A DNA stretch of 64,000 nt. It comes from Ditylenchus dipsaci. Taxonomy: Eukaryota > Nematoda > Chromadorea > Rhabditida > Anguinidae. Shown in pieces: positions 42,763-54,215 of the stretch; position 1 is the first letter of the stretch; every line of letters starts with the position of its first letter. Where the stretch lies: contig SADC01000076.1 of assembly GCA_004194705.1 (NCBI GenBank), positions 124,001 to 188,000 on the forward strand, given 5' to 3'. Position numbers and translations under genes: made by a program. Below the pieces are notes generated by a model. The model searched no databases, was not told where the DNA came from, and saw only the letters and a list, made by a program, of their open reading frames with translations.

Positions 42763-43619
42763 TAGGGTTGGGTAATTCTCCAGAGAAATACTTTCGGGTA
42801 ATTACGCGGGTAATTACCGGTAATTACCCGAAAAGCGGAGAAATACTATTTGCTGATACCTAAACCATCTGGATGGTACCCAAACCATCTGAATGGTACC
42901 CAAACCACCGGTATGGTACCTAAATCACCTGGATAGTGCCCAAACCATCTGGATGTTACCCGAAACACCTGGACGGTACCCAAACCATCTGGATATCACT
43001 CAAAACACCTGGATATTATCCAAACCACCTGGATGGTACCCAAATCACATGGATGGTACTCAAACCCCCTGGATAGTACCCGAACCATCTGGATATTAAT
43101 TAAAACACCTAGATGATACCTAGACCATCTGGATGATACCTAAACCAAAAATTTCTGGCTGAGTAGGTAGGTGGATTAAGTGAATGGTGAAAAAAGTGAT
43201 AAAAAAGTGAATGGTTGAAAAAAAGATAAAAAAGTGAATGGTTAGTTGCGATTGTGATATTGTCGACCATAATTGCCATTAAATTGTCTATGAAGAAAGC
43301 AATTATACTTGTAAATAAAATATTCAAAATATATCAGCGTAAAAATGAAGAAGATATTGCAGAAAAATGAAATAATGAAAAAATGTATCAGCTGGGAGTC
43401 GAACCTTCGACGTTTAAAAGGAGACCAGTAGTGTAAAGGAAAAGCATGGCTCAAGCGGGAAGTGATTCCTGCATAATTAGGAAGTAAATATTGCCTCCCG
43501 AGCAATAAATACTAAAAAAAAGTATTTCTCCGATTTTTCTCTACGGAGAAATACTTAGTATTTCTCCGGGTAATTACCCGGAGAATTACCCGGGTAATTA
43601 CCCATCACTCAACCCTATT
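42763..43619. mobile_element. hAT-type MITE with GGGTAATTACCC repeats and minisatellite
   Basis: Ends TAGGGTTGGGTAATTCTCC and GGGTAATTACCC-ATCACTCAACCCTA. The 8-bp direct repeat TTCAAAAC flanks both sides (42755-42762 and 43620-43627). The interior holds a 23-bp minisatellite (42860-43145) and a tRNA-like minus-strand segment near 43385-43440 (GGTTCGACTCCCAGC). Confidence 0.88.
42860..43145. repeat. Minisatellite, CCATCTGGATGGTACCCAAA unit
   Basis: About twelve imperfect 23-bp units. The open frame (YLNHLDSAQTIW) is a translation of the array. Confidence 0.9.
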
Positions 43620-44183
43620 CAAAACATAGGGTGCGATTTCGAATTCTGCTCGAGACAATACATATTTATTCAAAAAATAAAGTATCCTATTGTATCTAAA
43701 TATCGTAAATAGGATGTATAACCTAAATAGGATACAGTCGACTCCCTCTATGACGTACCCCCTCTATAACAAACTCCCTTTATAACATAACGTCCCATTT
43801 TGTTGGGAAACGATTCTCTTGTTTGCGTATCAATTTAAGCGTTGGTATTTCGCATTGTCGATTTGGAGGGCTTAGTGCATTCGCCTTTTTTTTAAAATAG
43901 CCAGTCTTTCAAAGGAAATTAAATCAAATCTATTTGATAACAAGATAAGACCAGCTGTATCTCCTATTGTTATCGTGTAAGCCTTTAAGCTACCTCGCCA
44001 GTCTAAAGTTTTATTCTCCTCTGACTGCTAAAGTGCCATTAGAATTCAAATTATCGCCAAATATATTGACACGCGCTTTTCTTGTGTCCATTTTTCAAAC
44101 TAATAATTTCCAATTTAGCTTCTAAAAAACCAGAAAAATAGTCCAATTTACACTGATATATTCCTTCAAACATTTTCTACAAA

Positions 44184-47100
44184 ATGTCCTCCTCTTCGGA
44201 TGAATCCAGTGATGCTCCAGCTGTGTCTTCACCCAAGATGCAGGGTAATTCCAATTCACAGTTGACTTGTTTGACCAAATACAGTGCGTTTCATAATGAT
44301 ACGACACCCCCCATTTTCTTGAAAAAAAATTATTTTTTTGTTTAGTTAGTTTAGGTTTTGTATCTATCATGTAGAAAACTGCAAAAAATCGCATTTCACC
44401 TAATAAATGGTGTTTTTTTTCAAACAGGAAAAATATGTTGCACAAAATGCAAAAAAGTTGCAAAAAAATATAAATATGTCAAAATTTACCAGTTGATGCA
44501 CTTTTTGAAAGCTAAATAATTTCTCCACAAAATGACATGTCAGACATTTTCAAAGGATTGCACAGAGCTGAGCAACGGACGGTTGAAGTTGAAAGAAGTG
44601 AAAATGTCCCAAAATAAGGCAAATATAGAGGTTTTTTACTTTTTCTAACTTCAACCGTCCGTTTCTCAGCTCTGTGCAATCCTTTGAAAATGGCTGACAT
44701 GTCATTTTGTGGAGAAATTATTTAGCTTTCAAAAAGTGCATCAACTTTTAAATTTTGATATCGAAACTTTTAAGAAAAGCCAGTATTTATGTGACCAAAC
44801 AACCATTTTCTTTAGATTTACTTTGATTTTGACTAGAAATCGACACTTTTTTGTTGATGGTCATAACTTTTAGTAATAATCAAAAATAAAAATTTGACCT
44901 ACCAAATTGTAGCTGAGATTCAGGGCTTACATTGTAAATCTGTTTTGATGCGATTGTTATGCTATAGGACCAATAAACGTGTTTTCACGAAAATGTCGTA
45001 TCATTATGAAACGCTGATTTTTTGCCTTTTCGGCAACATATTTTTCCTGTTTGAAAAAAAAACACCATTTATTAGGTAAAATGCGATTTTTTGCAGTTTT
45101 CTACATGATAGATACAAAACCTAAACTAACTAAACAAAAAATAATGTTTTTTCAAGAAAATGGGTGGTATCGTATCATTATGAAACGCACTGTAGTAAGA
45201 GTATAATCCATTTAGGGAGTGTGCAGTCTAGCTCCGTTCAGAGTCCGACAATTCCTCTGACCACAAATCAGAAGCTCGAGCTTCCCCAAATCTTGAAGAC
45301 CAACCATCTGTGGTTGCTCAAGCTAAACCAACCAGATCTTCGTCTGCTTCATCCAGCAGTGCAGGCTCTGAGCATGGAGGTGGCGACAAAGAGGAGGGTG
45401 GACTGCCTGAAAAACTAAATAAAGGTAGTGAAATTTTGATTCTCCAGAGACACTCGTGAATTTCGAACCTTGTACATACATCTTTTTTTTGTTTTGCCCG
45501 CAAATTTTTCACGTATTTCGCCAAGCTGAGCACGCAAAGTGCACACAGCAGGGTGAGCTTTTTATCTTATATTCCAGCAGATCCCTGTTTTTGTATTCAG
45601 CCCATAAAACGCATAAAAATGAGCTGAAATAAAAAAGGGAGGGGTGATTTTTTCAAGTCTACAGTTAGCAAGAGTCTCCCGCTACAGTTGAATTCATTGT
45701 TGACTAACCTAAATCTGTGAATTTTTTTTTGACTAAGACCACATTGTAGGAGACACAGAGGAAGACTCGGACGCAGATTTGAAGTCCCATCAAAGCAGAT
45801 CCAGTGACAATGACCAGACTGAACACCCGAAATCACCTGGTGGTGGTGAGACCAGTGAGGATGAGATCAAGGTATTTTGACTCTATCACTCTGTCATCGG
45901 TTTGATGTACAAACTAATTTAGACAGCCAAAAAGTCAGGAGTCGCATCCGCATTGTTTGGCGATGACATGAGCACTTCGGAAGACGATGATGGCCACTCC
46001 AAACAGGGTGGAGAAGAAGAGGAGAAGGAAATCACAAATGCTGATGGTTGGTGTTTTAGTGAATGGAAGGGGAATGTTCAAGATTTAGATGGAAGAGTGC
46101 AAATTTGAAGAGCCGAGCATTGATAGTAGGCTTGACGATTTGGGGTACAGGCGCTACCGGCTGGATTTAGAATAGGAATTTTAAAATGTTCGGATATGGG
46201 ATTCCCATCAGAGAGATTATGTTTTGCGAAAAATTTTGTTAAATGTCTAAAAATATTTGCGAAATTTTGACAAAAAAATTATGTGAGCTTAGGGGTTTCA
46301 TCATTAAATTTTTTCAAGGCCATTTTGGCGAAATATAGTTTTGTGATACCCTAGAACTAGAAAATTGGTGAAAAACAACTGTGTTTTTCTTGATTTAACT
46401 GTGGGCCTGCGTAATTCAGATTTTTTAAAAAATTTTTGCATTTCCGATTTTCAGCAATCCCGTACTCCTGACAGGAGTAATCCGTTACTCCTCATTTGCG
46501 CAAAACTCATTTGCGCAAGTTACAGGTTCGAATCCCGGTGGTAGCAGAAATTATAACTTGAATAACTTTGAAGGTATGACCCTAGTAGCGAATACCCCCC
46601 CCCAACAAATTTTTTTCAAATCAGGTTTTAACCATTTCTAAGTGATTCTTATGCGCTGAAAACGATAAAAAGGGTGTTTTCAGGCATTTTCTGACCTAAA
46701 AAGTTGATTTTCGGAAAAAAAATTTTGACCAAAATTCGACTTTTTGCCTTGAGGGACCAAGGTATTCTACCTCGTTTTGTCACTGGAGCTAGGCAAAAAG
46801 AGTCTCCATATGCATTTTATGATCAAGAGTCCTGCTCGGAATTATGTCTAAGGTAAGTGAGTGCGCGAATCTCTAACTCTCAAGCCCCCTGCGCCCCCTT
46901 CGGGGGCGCAGGGGCTTGGGGCTTGGAGTTGAGATGCGCACACCCACATACCTTAGACACAAATCACTCGAAAGTGACTCTGGATGCATGAAAAAAGCTT
47001 TGAATGAAAAAGAGTTTCTTTATGCAGTAGCCCCAGCTAACAAAACTATGTTCAAATCCCATCTTTTTAGGACTCTAGGTACCATTTTCAGGTGGTTTAC

Positions 47101-50100
47101 CTTGGTCCCCCAAGGCAAAAAGTCGAATTTTGGTCAAAAAATTTTTTTTCCAAAAATCAACTTTTTAGGTCAGAAAATGCCTGAAAAACACCTTTTTTAT
47201 CGTTTTCAGCGCATAAAAATTACTTAGAAATAGTTAAAACCTGATTTTGAAAAAAAATTTGTTGGGGGGGGGGGTATTCGCTACTAGCGCCGAAGGTATC
47301 ATACCCTAGTCAGAATCGTGTCCTGAACACGACTTGAAATAGAAACTCCAGTCCTGGAGTAGTTTCGTGTCCTGTAAGGCCACGTATCCAATTAGCGGTT
47401 TCTCCTTTCACTCCCACTCTCTTTTCACTCTCACTCTCAGTGTTGTACCCAATAGGAAAAATTTGCCTTTCAGTCCTACTTTCACTCTTACTCGCACTAT
47501 CACTCTCATTTTCAGTGTACCCAATGACTTTTCTTTGACTCTCAGTTTCAGTGAAAATTTGCTGGCATTTAAATTTTTAGTCTTAACCGACCAAACCAAG
47601 TGGTCGTCCACTTGGAGCGAAAACTTTTTTACTTTTTCGTGTCTTAAAACCTGTTTACTTGACTAATTCGGGTATGCTGAAGATGGTTTGATAGTGGTAA
47701 AATGCCGTTTTGTAGGTATTTCTTGAGTTTCGGTAAAATCCAGTTTTGGTAAAACCAATTATTGCCGAATACTCAAAAATACTCTACTCAGAATAACCCA
47801 CAAAAGTTTAAAGTCGACCACCTTGGGTGGGTAACTACCCACGGTATTGATATTCCAGTTGGTTAAAACAGCATTTTGGTCTTAACAAACCGTGTTCAGG
47901 ACACGATTCTGGATAGGGTACATTGATTTTTAAATACTTTCAGTTTAATCCAAAACATCGGATTCTGGAGGTGAATGCCTATTCAAAAGAAGTACCAGGT
48001 GGACCTCCTATCCAACCTGAGGCTTACTGGTCTTACAAAAACTAGTTTATGGTTGTTATTCTAAAAAAAAATTCTGCTACCACCTGGATTCGAACCTGTA
48101 ACTTTAAAAAAATTTACGCAATGAGTTTGCGCAAATGAGTAGTAATCGAGTAATCTGTAGCATACATCAATCTTGGACTTTGTTTGCAAAGTGAAATACT
48201 GAGTTGACCCGGATTCTGACTCGCCGAATCGTTTTTTTTTTGCAAAAATCCACCACCCCCCCCCTTTTTAGTAAACCCCAAAAAACCAGTAATTTTTGGC
48301 TTTTAGCCACTCCGGAGTGGATCTTGAGTCATCTCGTCTTTCCTCACCCCTGAATTTCACACGAAAATGACCAAAAATTTTTGAAATTTGCTGATTACGT
48401 GTCGAGTACACCTTTCGCTGACAAGAAAAAGTCTTTCGGTGACAATTTTGTTAGGTGACAACAAAAAGTCAATCGGTGACAACAAAAACTTTGGATAATA
48501 TTTTTTTTGCCCATAGAATAATCGTTTTGCCCATAGAATATTTTTTTTGCCCATAGATTGGGTATGCCCATAGAATACTTGTTTTTGCCCATAGAATACT
48601 TGTTTTTGCCCATAGAATACTTGTTTTTGCCCATAGAATTTAAAGTGCCCATAGAATACTCGTTTTTGTCATAGAATACTCTTTTTTGCCCATAGAATTT
48701 AAAGTGCCCATAGAATACTCGTTTTTGCGCATAGAATTCTCGTTTTTGTCCTATAGATTTTAATGCTTATAGTATTGTAGGATAGTATCATTTGTATCGC
48801 AGAATCAGTTTTCCGGTTTTCCTTCTTTAGCTTTCTCGCGAATGACCTGTTTCACTCTGGGAGAGATTACGCCCTGCGCAGTTGATTCATGGCTGGAATG
48901 CTCCCACTTGACTCGTCGATAATGTCTTGACTGCTACTGGGCCTTCGAATCCTGAGCTTTGCTGAGCAGACACATCCTTTCTTTCTGGACACAGCGCAAC
49001 TCCAACTGTCAATAACGTGTTTATGGCAGAGAGATGTCCCTTTGCGGAAAGCATGGATAAGAAACTAAGAATGACAACAAAAGCTTACAAATTCCACTTG
49101 TTTAACAACCAAACGCTATCCGTATTCTTCTTCCATTGCAGTAGATGGCTTTCTGCTTCGTCACCACTGAATTTGATCATTTGTGCGTAAACGAGAGCAG
49201 GCTTATCCTTTCTTCGGCCAGACACTTCTTGTACAGACATAGCTGAATATAGCAACCATATAAGGACATATATGGGCATTTCAAATTCTATGGGCAAGGA
49301 AGAGTATTCTATGGGCAAAAACGAGTATTCTATGGGCACTTTAAATTCTATGGGCGAAAACAAGTATTCTATGGGCAAAAACAAGTATTCTATGGCAAAA
49401 ACAAGTATTCTATGGGCATACCAAATCTATGGGCAAAAAAATATTCTATGTGCAAAAACGAGTATTCTATGGGCAAAAAGAATTACCACCCAAAAACTTT
49501 TGCTTATTGTATTTCGTAGGTTTGTGAAATTTTAGGGTTGCGATGTTAAGTCACCGTGGTAACTTACCGGTGACTTACCTTTCAGAAATTCTCCGTGAAA
49601 ATAAGTAAGGGAGAATTCTCCGGTGTTCCATTCATACTTTGCGGTTCACGGCTCAAAATTTATCGATAGTTTCGACAGCTGTGTCCCGTATGTTTGTCCT
49701 GCTGTACGAACTGGTAGTCCTGCAGGGCCAACTTACTGATAAAATTTGATTGTTATTGAGAAGTTTTGAGGGTATTTTACTAATCTGCCATTTTTCAGAT
49801 ATCGTTGGTCCAAGAATGTACGCTGATCCTTATGAAGGTAAATGCTTATTTATTTTTTCAGAAATTTTATCAGCTCTGAGTTTAAGAAGCAATGGAGCAG
49901 GAGGAAGACACAGCTCCCACTCAAATAGATCTGGAAATGGCTAGATGTCGTGCCGACTTGGGCGAGCAGGGTGCATTCCATGTCAAGTTCCCCAACTTTT
50001 TGAGCGTTGAAACCAAGCCATTCGACCCGGAGACCTACGAGGATGAGATCGAAGACGAAAGTGTGGTGGATGAAGAAGGCAGGGCTCGACTTAAGCTCAA

Positions 50101-52207
50101 GGTACCTTTCATTTTAATTCAAGGACCTATGAAATGCTAAGAAATCTTTTGTCGTGGGCACTGACAACACGCAATAAGCACTCATTTTTGATGGTTGGAT
50201 GTTTGGGTGGCTTAAGCTTTGTTAAGTTTCTTTTGACCGCCATCCGAATCAGTCTTTTTCACAGTGCCGGTCTACTGTAAGTGCCGTTTTTAGATAGTTG
50301 ACTGTGTGTGACTTGCATTGAAAAAAGCCGGCTAACCATCGCTCCGCCCCTGTTTTACAGCAAGCCACCGCTGGTCTAACTTGATTGGGCACCAAATAAA
50401 AAAGGCAAATCATACCTTTTACAAGATAGATATGAGCCTTACATTCACCGTTTAGCCTCTTGAGGTTGCAAGTTTGCACTTATTGGATGTGTCCGAAAAT
50501 TGCAATTTTTGCATGAAAACCTATGACTTTGAGGCATAAAATTCATACACGACACTGTAGAATTGCTAAAATTGACCATTCAGTCATCTTTGATTATTTT
50601 CGAATAACAGCTGAAAAATTCTGGCTTTTTAGATCGAAACACTGTCCGCTGGCGCATGAGAAAGGATGAGCACGGCAATGAAATCAAGGAAAGTAATGCC
50701 AAAATTGTGAAGTGGTCAGATGGAACGTGAGTGTTTTGTAATATTTAGTTTGCCTTTACGAAAAATAATCCTTTCTTGTAGAATGTCTCTCTACCTTGGC
50801 AACGAAATATTCGACGTAGAGAAGGACAAGATCCCAGACCACAATCACCTCTACATTCGTCAAGGTCCTGGTCTACAAGCCCAAGCGGTGTTCAAAGAAA
50901 AGCTAGTATTCCGACCGTTCTCCACCGACACTCTAACTCACCGCAAAATGACAATGAATATGGCTGACAAAAGCAACAAGGCACAGAAGGTTAAGGTCAT
51001 TGCTGATGTGGGCTCAAATCCAGAAAAGGAAAAACAGGTTATTTTTATTATAATCGAGCTGGGGTCAGAAATTTTACACTTCGGGTTTATGATTATTGAT
51101 TGTCACCTTTTTTGCTGCCAAAACTATCCAAATACTTCAGCAGTTGGTATTTGGGAGTATACACAGGCTGACTGATAACGCGCCTCCAAATAAACTTTTG
51201 GTGCTACAGTACTACTCGGGGTACCCGGCGAAAGAAGTGCTTTTTTCTTGTAAGCCGGCTTAAATTTTCGCCTGAGCCGAAAACCGAAATCATCGGCCGG
51301 CCGACAGTCTTAGCTATGTGACGTTTTTTGTCTTAAGCTTATCTAAAATCATGGAAAGACGTTGAGAGCAACTTAAAAAATGTTTGAAGGCTCTTTCCGT
51401 CTCTAGCTGTTGTTTTGCTGTTTTGATAAGTTTGACTACAACTTTTTTTGCAGGAAAGCATTAGAAGAGAAGAGGAGCGCTTGCGTGCCAATGCTAGGCG
51501 TGAGTCCCATCAAAGAAGAGTCAGAGATCGTCCGCGTGTCACCGGTCTGTCGTCCAATTTCTTGGAAGGGGTTATGATTCAGGTGTGTCCATTGTATTAT
51601 ACTAGCAGCTTGTTTAGTTAATTAAAAATTTTTCAGATGATGATGAGTCGCTGGCTGCCATCAAGAAGAATTATCAGAGAGCCGCTGATCCCCGTAGTTC
51701 CAGCTTTGGGGCCCATCATCGCAGTAGCTATGCCTCTGATTCGGATGAAGAAGCACAAGCTCGGGAGAAGGCCAAGAGAATCGGGGATGCCAAAATTGAC
51801 AGTGATGAGTCCGAGTCTGAAGGAGTAAGCGATTTTCTTAAGGAATTGAAAAATTTTTTGAAATTTCTGAAGGTTTTGAGAGACCACACCTTTTTCCGGG
51901 TGAATTTCGGCTAGCTGTTTTTTTCATTTATTCAGCACATTATTAAAAATTTTTCGCATGCAATGTAAAAATCAAGATTTTTGCTTAGTCCTCTCTGTGG
52001 TCTTAGCCATGTTATGTGGTCGGTCTTTGGAAACGCAAAGTACGAGCCACAGCGTAAGGGTGGTTGGAAAAAGTTTTTTTGCCAGCAATAATTTTCTTTT
52101 CATTAAATTGCTTATTGGTAAAATTTTAGGAAAGTCGGCGTGCTCAGAAAAGTTCGGCATCTGCTACCAAGAGGAAGATCGTGATTGAGGATGAAGATGA
52201 AGAGTGA
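44184..52207 (+). CDS. LEO1: RNA polymerase-associated protein LEO1
   Basis: Subunit of the Paf1 complex, which travels with RNA polymerase II and promotes elongation and H2B ubiquitination. Exons: 44184-44244, 45242-45424, 45750-45871, 45923-46046, 49799-49837, 49887-50101, 50611 or 50633-50726, 50782-51037, 51454-51582 or 51586, 51637-51824, 52130-52207. The N-terminus is Ser/Asp/Glu-rich ([18 protein letters not shown]), as in the family. The LEO1 core is unmistakable: [46 protein letters not shown], then [12 protein letters not shown] and [18 protein letters not shown]. The basic-acidic tail ends [12 protein letters not shown]. With the 50611 acceptor and 51586 donor the exons sum to one open frame of 504 residues. 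The start ATG (AAAATGTCC) is the first in frame. Intron 4 (46047-49798) holds most of the repeats. Confidence 0.95.
44282..45192. mobile_element. 911-bp TA-flanked palindromic MITE in LEO1 intron 1
   Basis: CAGTGCGTTTCATAATGATA to TATCATTATGAAACGCACTG, with TA at 44280-44281 and 45193-45194. The arms share AGTTTTCTACATGATAGATA. A second palindrome (TGACATGTCAGACATTTTC with its inverse, 44530-44710) occupies the centre, and the inner end motif recurs near 45000. Confidence 0.9.
46565..47295. repeat. Foldback with a family P element at its axis
   Basis: The left arm (CTAGTAGCGAATACCCCCCC, CATTTTCTGACCTAAAAAG, CCTTGAGGGACCAAGG) is mirrored at 47095-47290. P copy 3 (46775-47065) lies between arms of about 205 bp each. 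Confidence 0.88.
46775..47065. mobile_element. Family P hairpin element, copy 3
   Basis: CACTGGAGCTAGGCAAAAAG, AATTATGTCTAAGGTAAGTG and a central GCGCCCCCTTCGGGGGCGC hairpin; right arm ACATACCTTAGACACAAATC. Confidence 0.9.
47588..47770. repeat. Family Q left half
   Basis: ACCAAACCAAGTGGTCGTCC, TAATTCGGGTATGCTGAAG and ATGGTTTGATAGTGGTAAAA; the mirror arm is absent. Confidence 0.65.
48480..48770. repeat. Tandem TTGCCCATAGAATAC array (left)
   Basis: About eleven units of 20-27 bp. An inverted array lies at 49268-49480, and the two bracket the FLYWCH-like gene. Confidence 0.88.
48867..49240 (-). CDS. FLYWCH-like zinc-finger gene between inverted arrays
   Basis: Minus-strand segments: 49089-49240 (start [20 protein letters not shown], ending SVWLLNKWN) and 48867-49064, which reads [17 protein letters not shown], then [20 protein letters not shown]. 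The order F, W-x-C, then C-x-C-x-A-K fits the first half of a FLYWCH finger; the closing H-x-H is not obvious. FLYWCH fingers are often carried by Mutator-type transposons (established knowledge). The apparent intron is only 24 nt (GTAAGC to TTCTTAG) and the clean GT-AG join is one base out of frame, so the segments may be separate or the gene decayed. It sits inside LEO1 intron 4, antisense. Confidence 0.45.
49268..49480. repeat. Tandem TATGGGCAAAAACGAG array (right)
   Basis: Inverted counterpart of 48480-48770, about nine units. The open frame ([12 protein letters not shown]) is a repeat translation. Confidence 0.88.
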
Positions 52208-52654
52208 TCCACTAGATCTTGAAAATATCGAAATATTTTGTTCTGACTCTTTTGCTTTGTTGTTGCTTGTTTTGATCGACAGAGAAAAAGTTTCTCAATG
52301 TGTTAACTTGACGCAGTTCACTTATGTTTTTCCCTACTGTGGCTTCGGCGAGGAGAGTATTGGTGCGACCCAAATTGGTGCGAAAGTAGTCGGTCATTTT
52401 CTGGGCTAAAGTACATTATTTGGAGTATCCCGAAAATGCGTTATTTTAAGGTCTAAGTACTTTTTAGGCCGTTTAAACAATAGGAACGGCGAGAAAAAGT
52501 GTGGGAAGGACATTTTTCGAAAAAAAAAATTCGACGGCCTTGGTCCGCCTGTGGTTTTTGGTCATTTTTTTCCTTGGTCCCCTCTATGATTTCTAGTTAT
52601 TTTTGGTACTTCAAACGTTTTGGTTATTGAAGCTTGGAAAAGAGAATCTATATA

Positions 52655-52845
52655 CATTTTTGATAAAGAGTCATGTTCGGAATCATGTCTAAGGTAAGTG
52701 AGTGTGCGCATCTCTAACTCTCAAGCCCGCTGAGCCCCTTTGGGGGCGCAGGGGCAAGTCACTCGAAAGTTACTCTGGTAAACTGACTCTACCAAAGTTT
52801 TTTCATGCGGTAGGTCCCAGTAAACAAAACTATGTTCAATTTCCA
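52655..52845. mobile_element. Family P element, copy 4 (right arm damaged)
   Basis: ATCATGTCTAAGGTAAGTGAG, then CTCAAGCCCGCTGAGCCCC; the hairpin and most of the right arm are deleted, leaving CAAGTCACTCGAAAGTTAC. Just 3' of LEO1. Confidence 0.75.
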
Positions 52846-53421
52846 TCTTTTAGGTTCAAGAAAGGTGTTTAAGTCGAAAAATGACCGGAAACCACAGGCA
52901 CAGCGTTTCAAAATACAAAATCTCTTTGGTTCATTTTCAGACAAAACGCCAATATTTTTAAAAGTCTTTTTCAAAATTTATTGGTTTCTTTCTTTTTCCG
53001 GCGCTACCATGTCAGCGAAAAATTAATTGCGAAATAATAGAATTGCGATAAGGCTGAATTGCGCAAAAATACAATTGCGCAAAAATTAGAATTCGTAAAA
53101 AATTAAATTTATTTTGAAATTATTTCGCAAAAATAGGGTTTTCGAAAAAAAAGGTTTGACAAATATTTGTTTGCTAAATAAATGGTTTGTTCAGAGTTTT
53201 CAACAGCCCGTCGCACTTTTAGCTTTTTCCTGAATTTTCGGGTGGTCCACTTGGATGTCCCCACCCTAACCCCAATTCCTGGGTAGGTACCTCCTTGTCA
53301 GGAGGGCGTCCACCTGGATGACCTAAAAAATGGAAGTAAAAAAATTAAGTTTACACTTAGTGGACTAGGACCAGTAACCTCGGTGACGGCGACCCTCCCA
53401 GCAACCCCTCCCCCAATTTAG

Positions 53422-53736
53422 ACCAGGTGGTCGACCACTTGGATCAAAAAAATTTTTTACGTTTTCGGGTTCCAAAACAATTTTTCTGCACTAATTCGAG
53501 CATGCTGAATATGGTTTGACAGTGCTAAAATCACGTTTCATCGAGAAATTTTTGAGTTATCGCTAACGATTGATTTTGATGAATCAATCGTTAGCGATAA
53601 CTCAAAAATTTCTCGATGAAACGTGATTTTAGCACTGTCAAACCATATTCAGCATGCTCGAATTAGTGCAGAAAAATTGTTTTGGAACCCGAAAACGTAA
53701 AAAAAAATTTTTGATCCAAGTGGTCGACCACTTGGT
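53422..53736. mobile_element. Family Q palindrome, copy 7 (near perfect)
   Basis: CAGGTGGTCGACCACTTGG to CCAAGTGGTCGACCACTTGG; the axis near 53580 lies in TGATTTTGATGAATCA. Best-preserved member of the family. Confidence 0.92.
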
Positions 53737-53922
53737 TTTCCGGTGGTCCACTTGGATATCCATGTAAATCGCCACTCCAAATTTTTGAGGTTACAGGCTC
53801 GAATTTTGGTGGTAACAGACATTATTATTTCTTTAATAACAATTATAAACTATTCTGTAAAAGACCAGTAAGCCTCAAAGTGGGTAGGGTAACCAGCTGG
53901 TACCTCCTCTAGACCATGAAAA

Positions 53923-54215
53923 CCAAGTGGTCGTCCACTTGGATCAAATTTTTTTTACATTTTTCATGTTCCAAAACCTATTTTCTGGACTAATTCGGGC
54001 ATCCTGAAGATGGTTTGATAATAGTAAAATAAGGTTTTCTCGGATATTTTCTGAGTATTGGGGAATAATTGATTTTACTAAAACTCGATTTTACCAGAAC
54101 TCAAAAAATACTTTACAAAACGGCATTTCACCACCATCAAACCATCATCAGCATGTCCGAATTAGTTCAGAAAACAGGTTTTGGAGCATGAAAAACGTAA
54201 AAAAAATTCCACCTG
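53923..54215. repeat. Family Q palindrome, copy 8
   Basis: AAACCAAGTGGTCGTCCACTT; arms share TTCTGGACTAATTCGGGCAT with its inverse. The right end is eroded (CACCTGGATATCCACTTG). Confidence 0.75.

Larger units (their letters stand above)
42690..43680. repeat. Family S copy 6, split by a hAT-type MITE
   Basis: Left half TCTGACACCGAATTCGTGTT to CTGCTCTTATCATTCAAAAC; right half resumes ATTCAAAACATAGGG and GAATTCTGCTCGAGACAA. The insertion is 42763-43619. Confidence 0.75.

Noticed and set aside
42893..43099. Open frame rich in PKPPVWYLNHLD
   Set aside because: It is the translation of a 23-bp minisatellite.
43385..43440. Functional tRNA gene on the minus strand
   Set aside because: A B-box-like GGTTCGACTCC is present, but no complete acceptor and anticodon stems can be paired; it lies in a MITE and is more likely SINE-derived.
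47400..47560. Coding exon rich in Ser/Thr/Leu ([10 protein letters not shown])
   Set aside because: Sequence is a CACTCTCACTCTCA microsatellite, also seen inverted at 27290-27340.
48480..48770. CRISPR-like array of evenly spaced repeats
   Set aside because: Units are directly abutting or separated by variable homopolymers, with no unique spacers; the host is eukaryotic and an inverted copy exists at 49268-49480.
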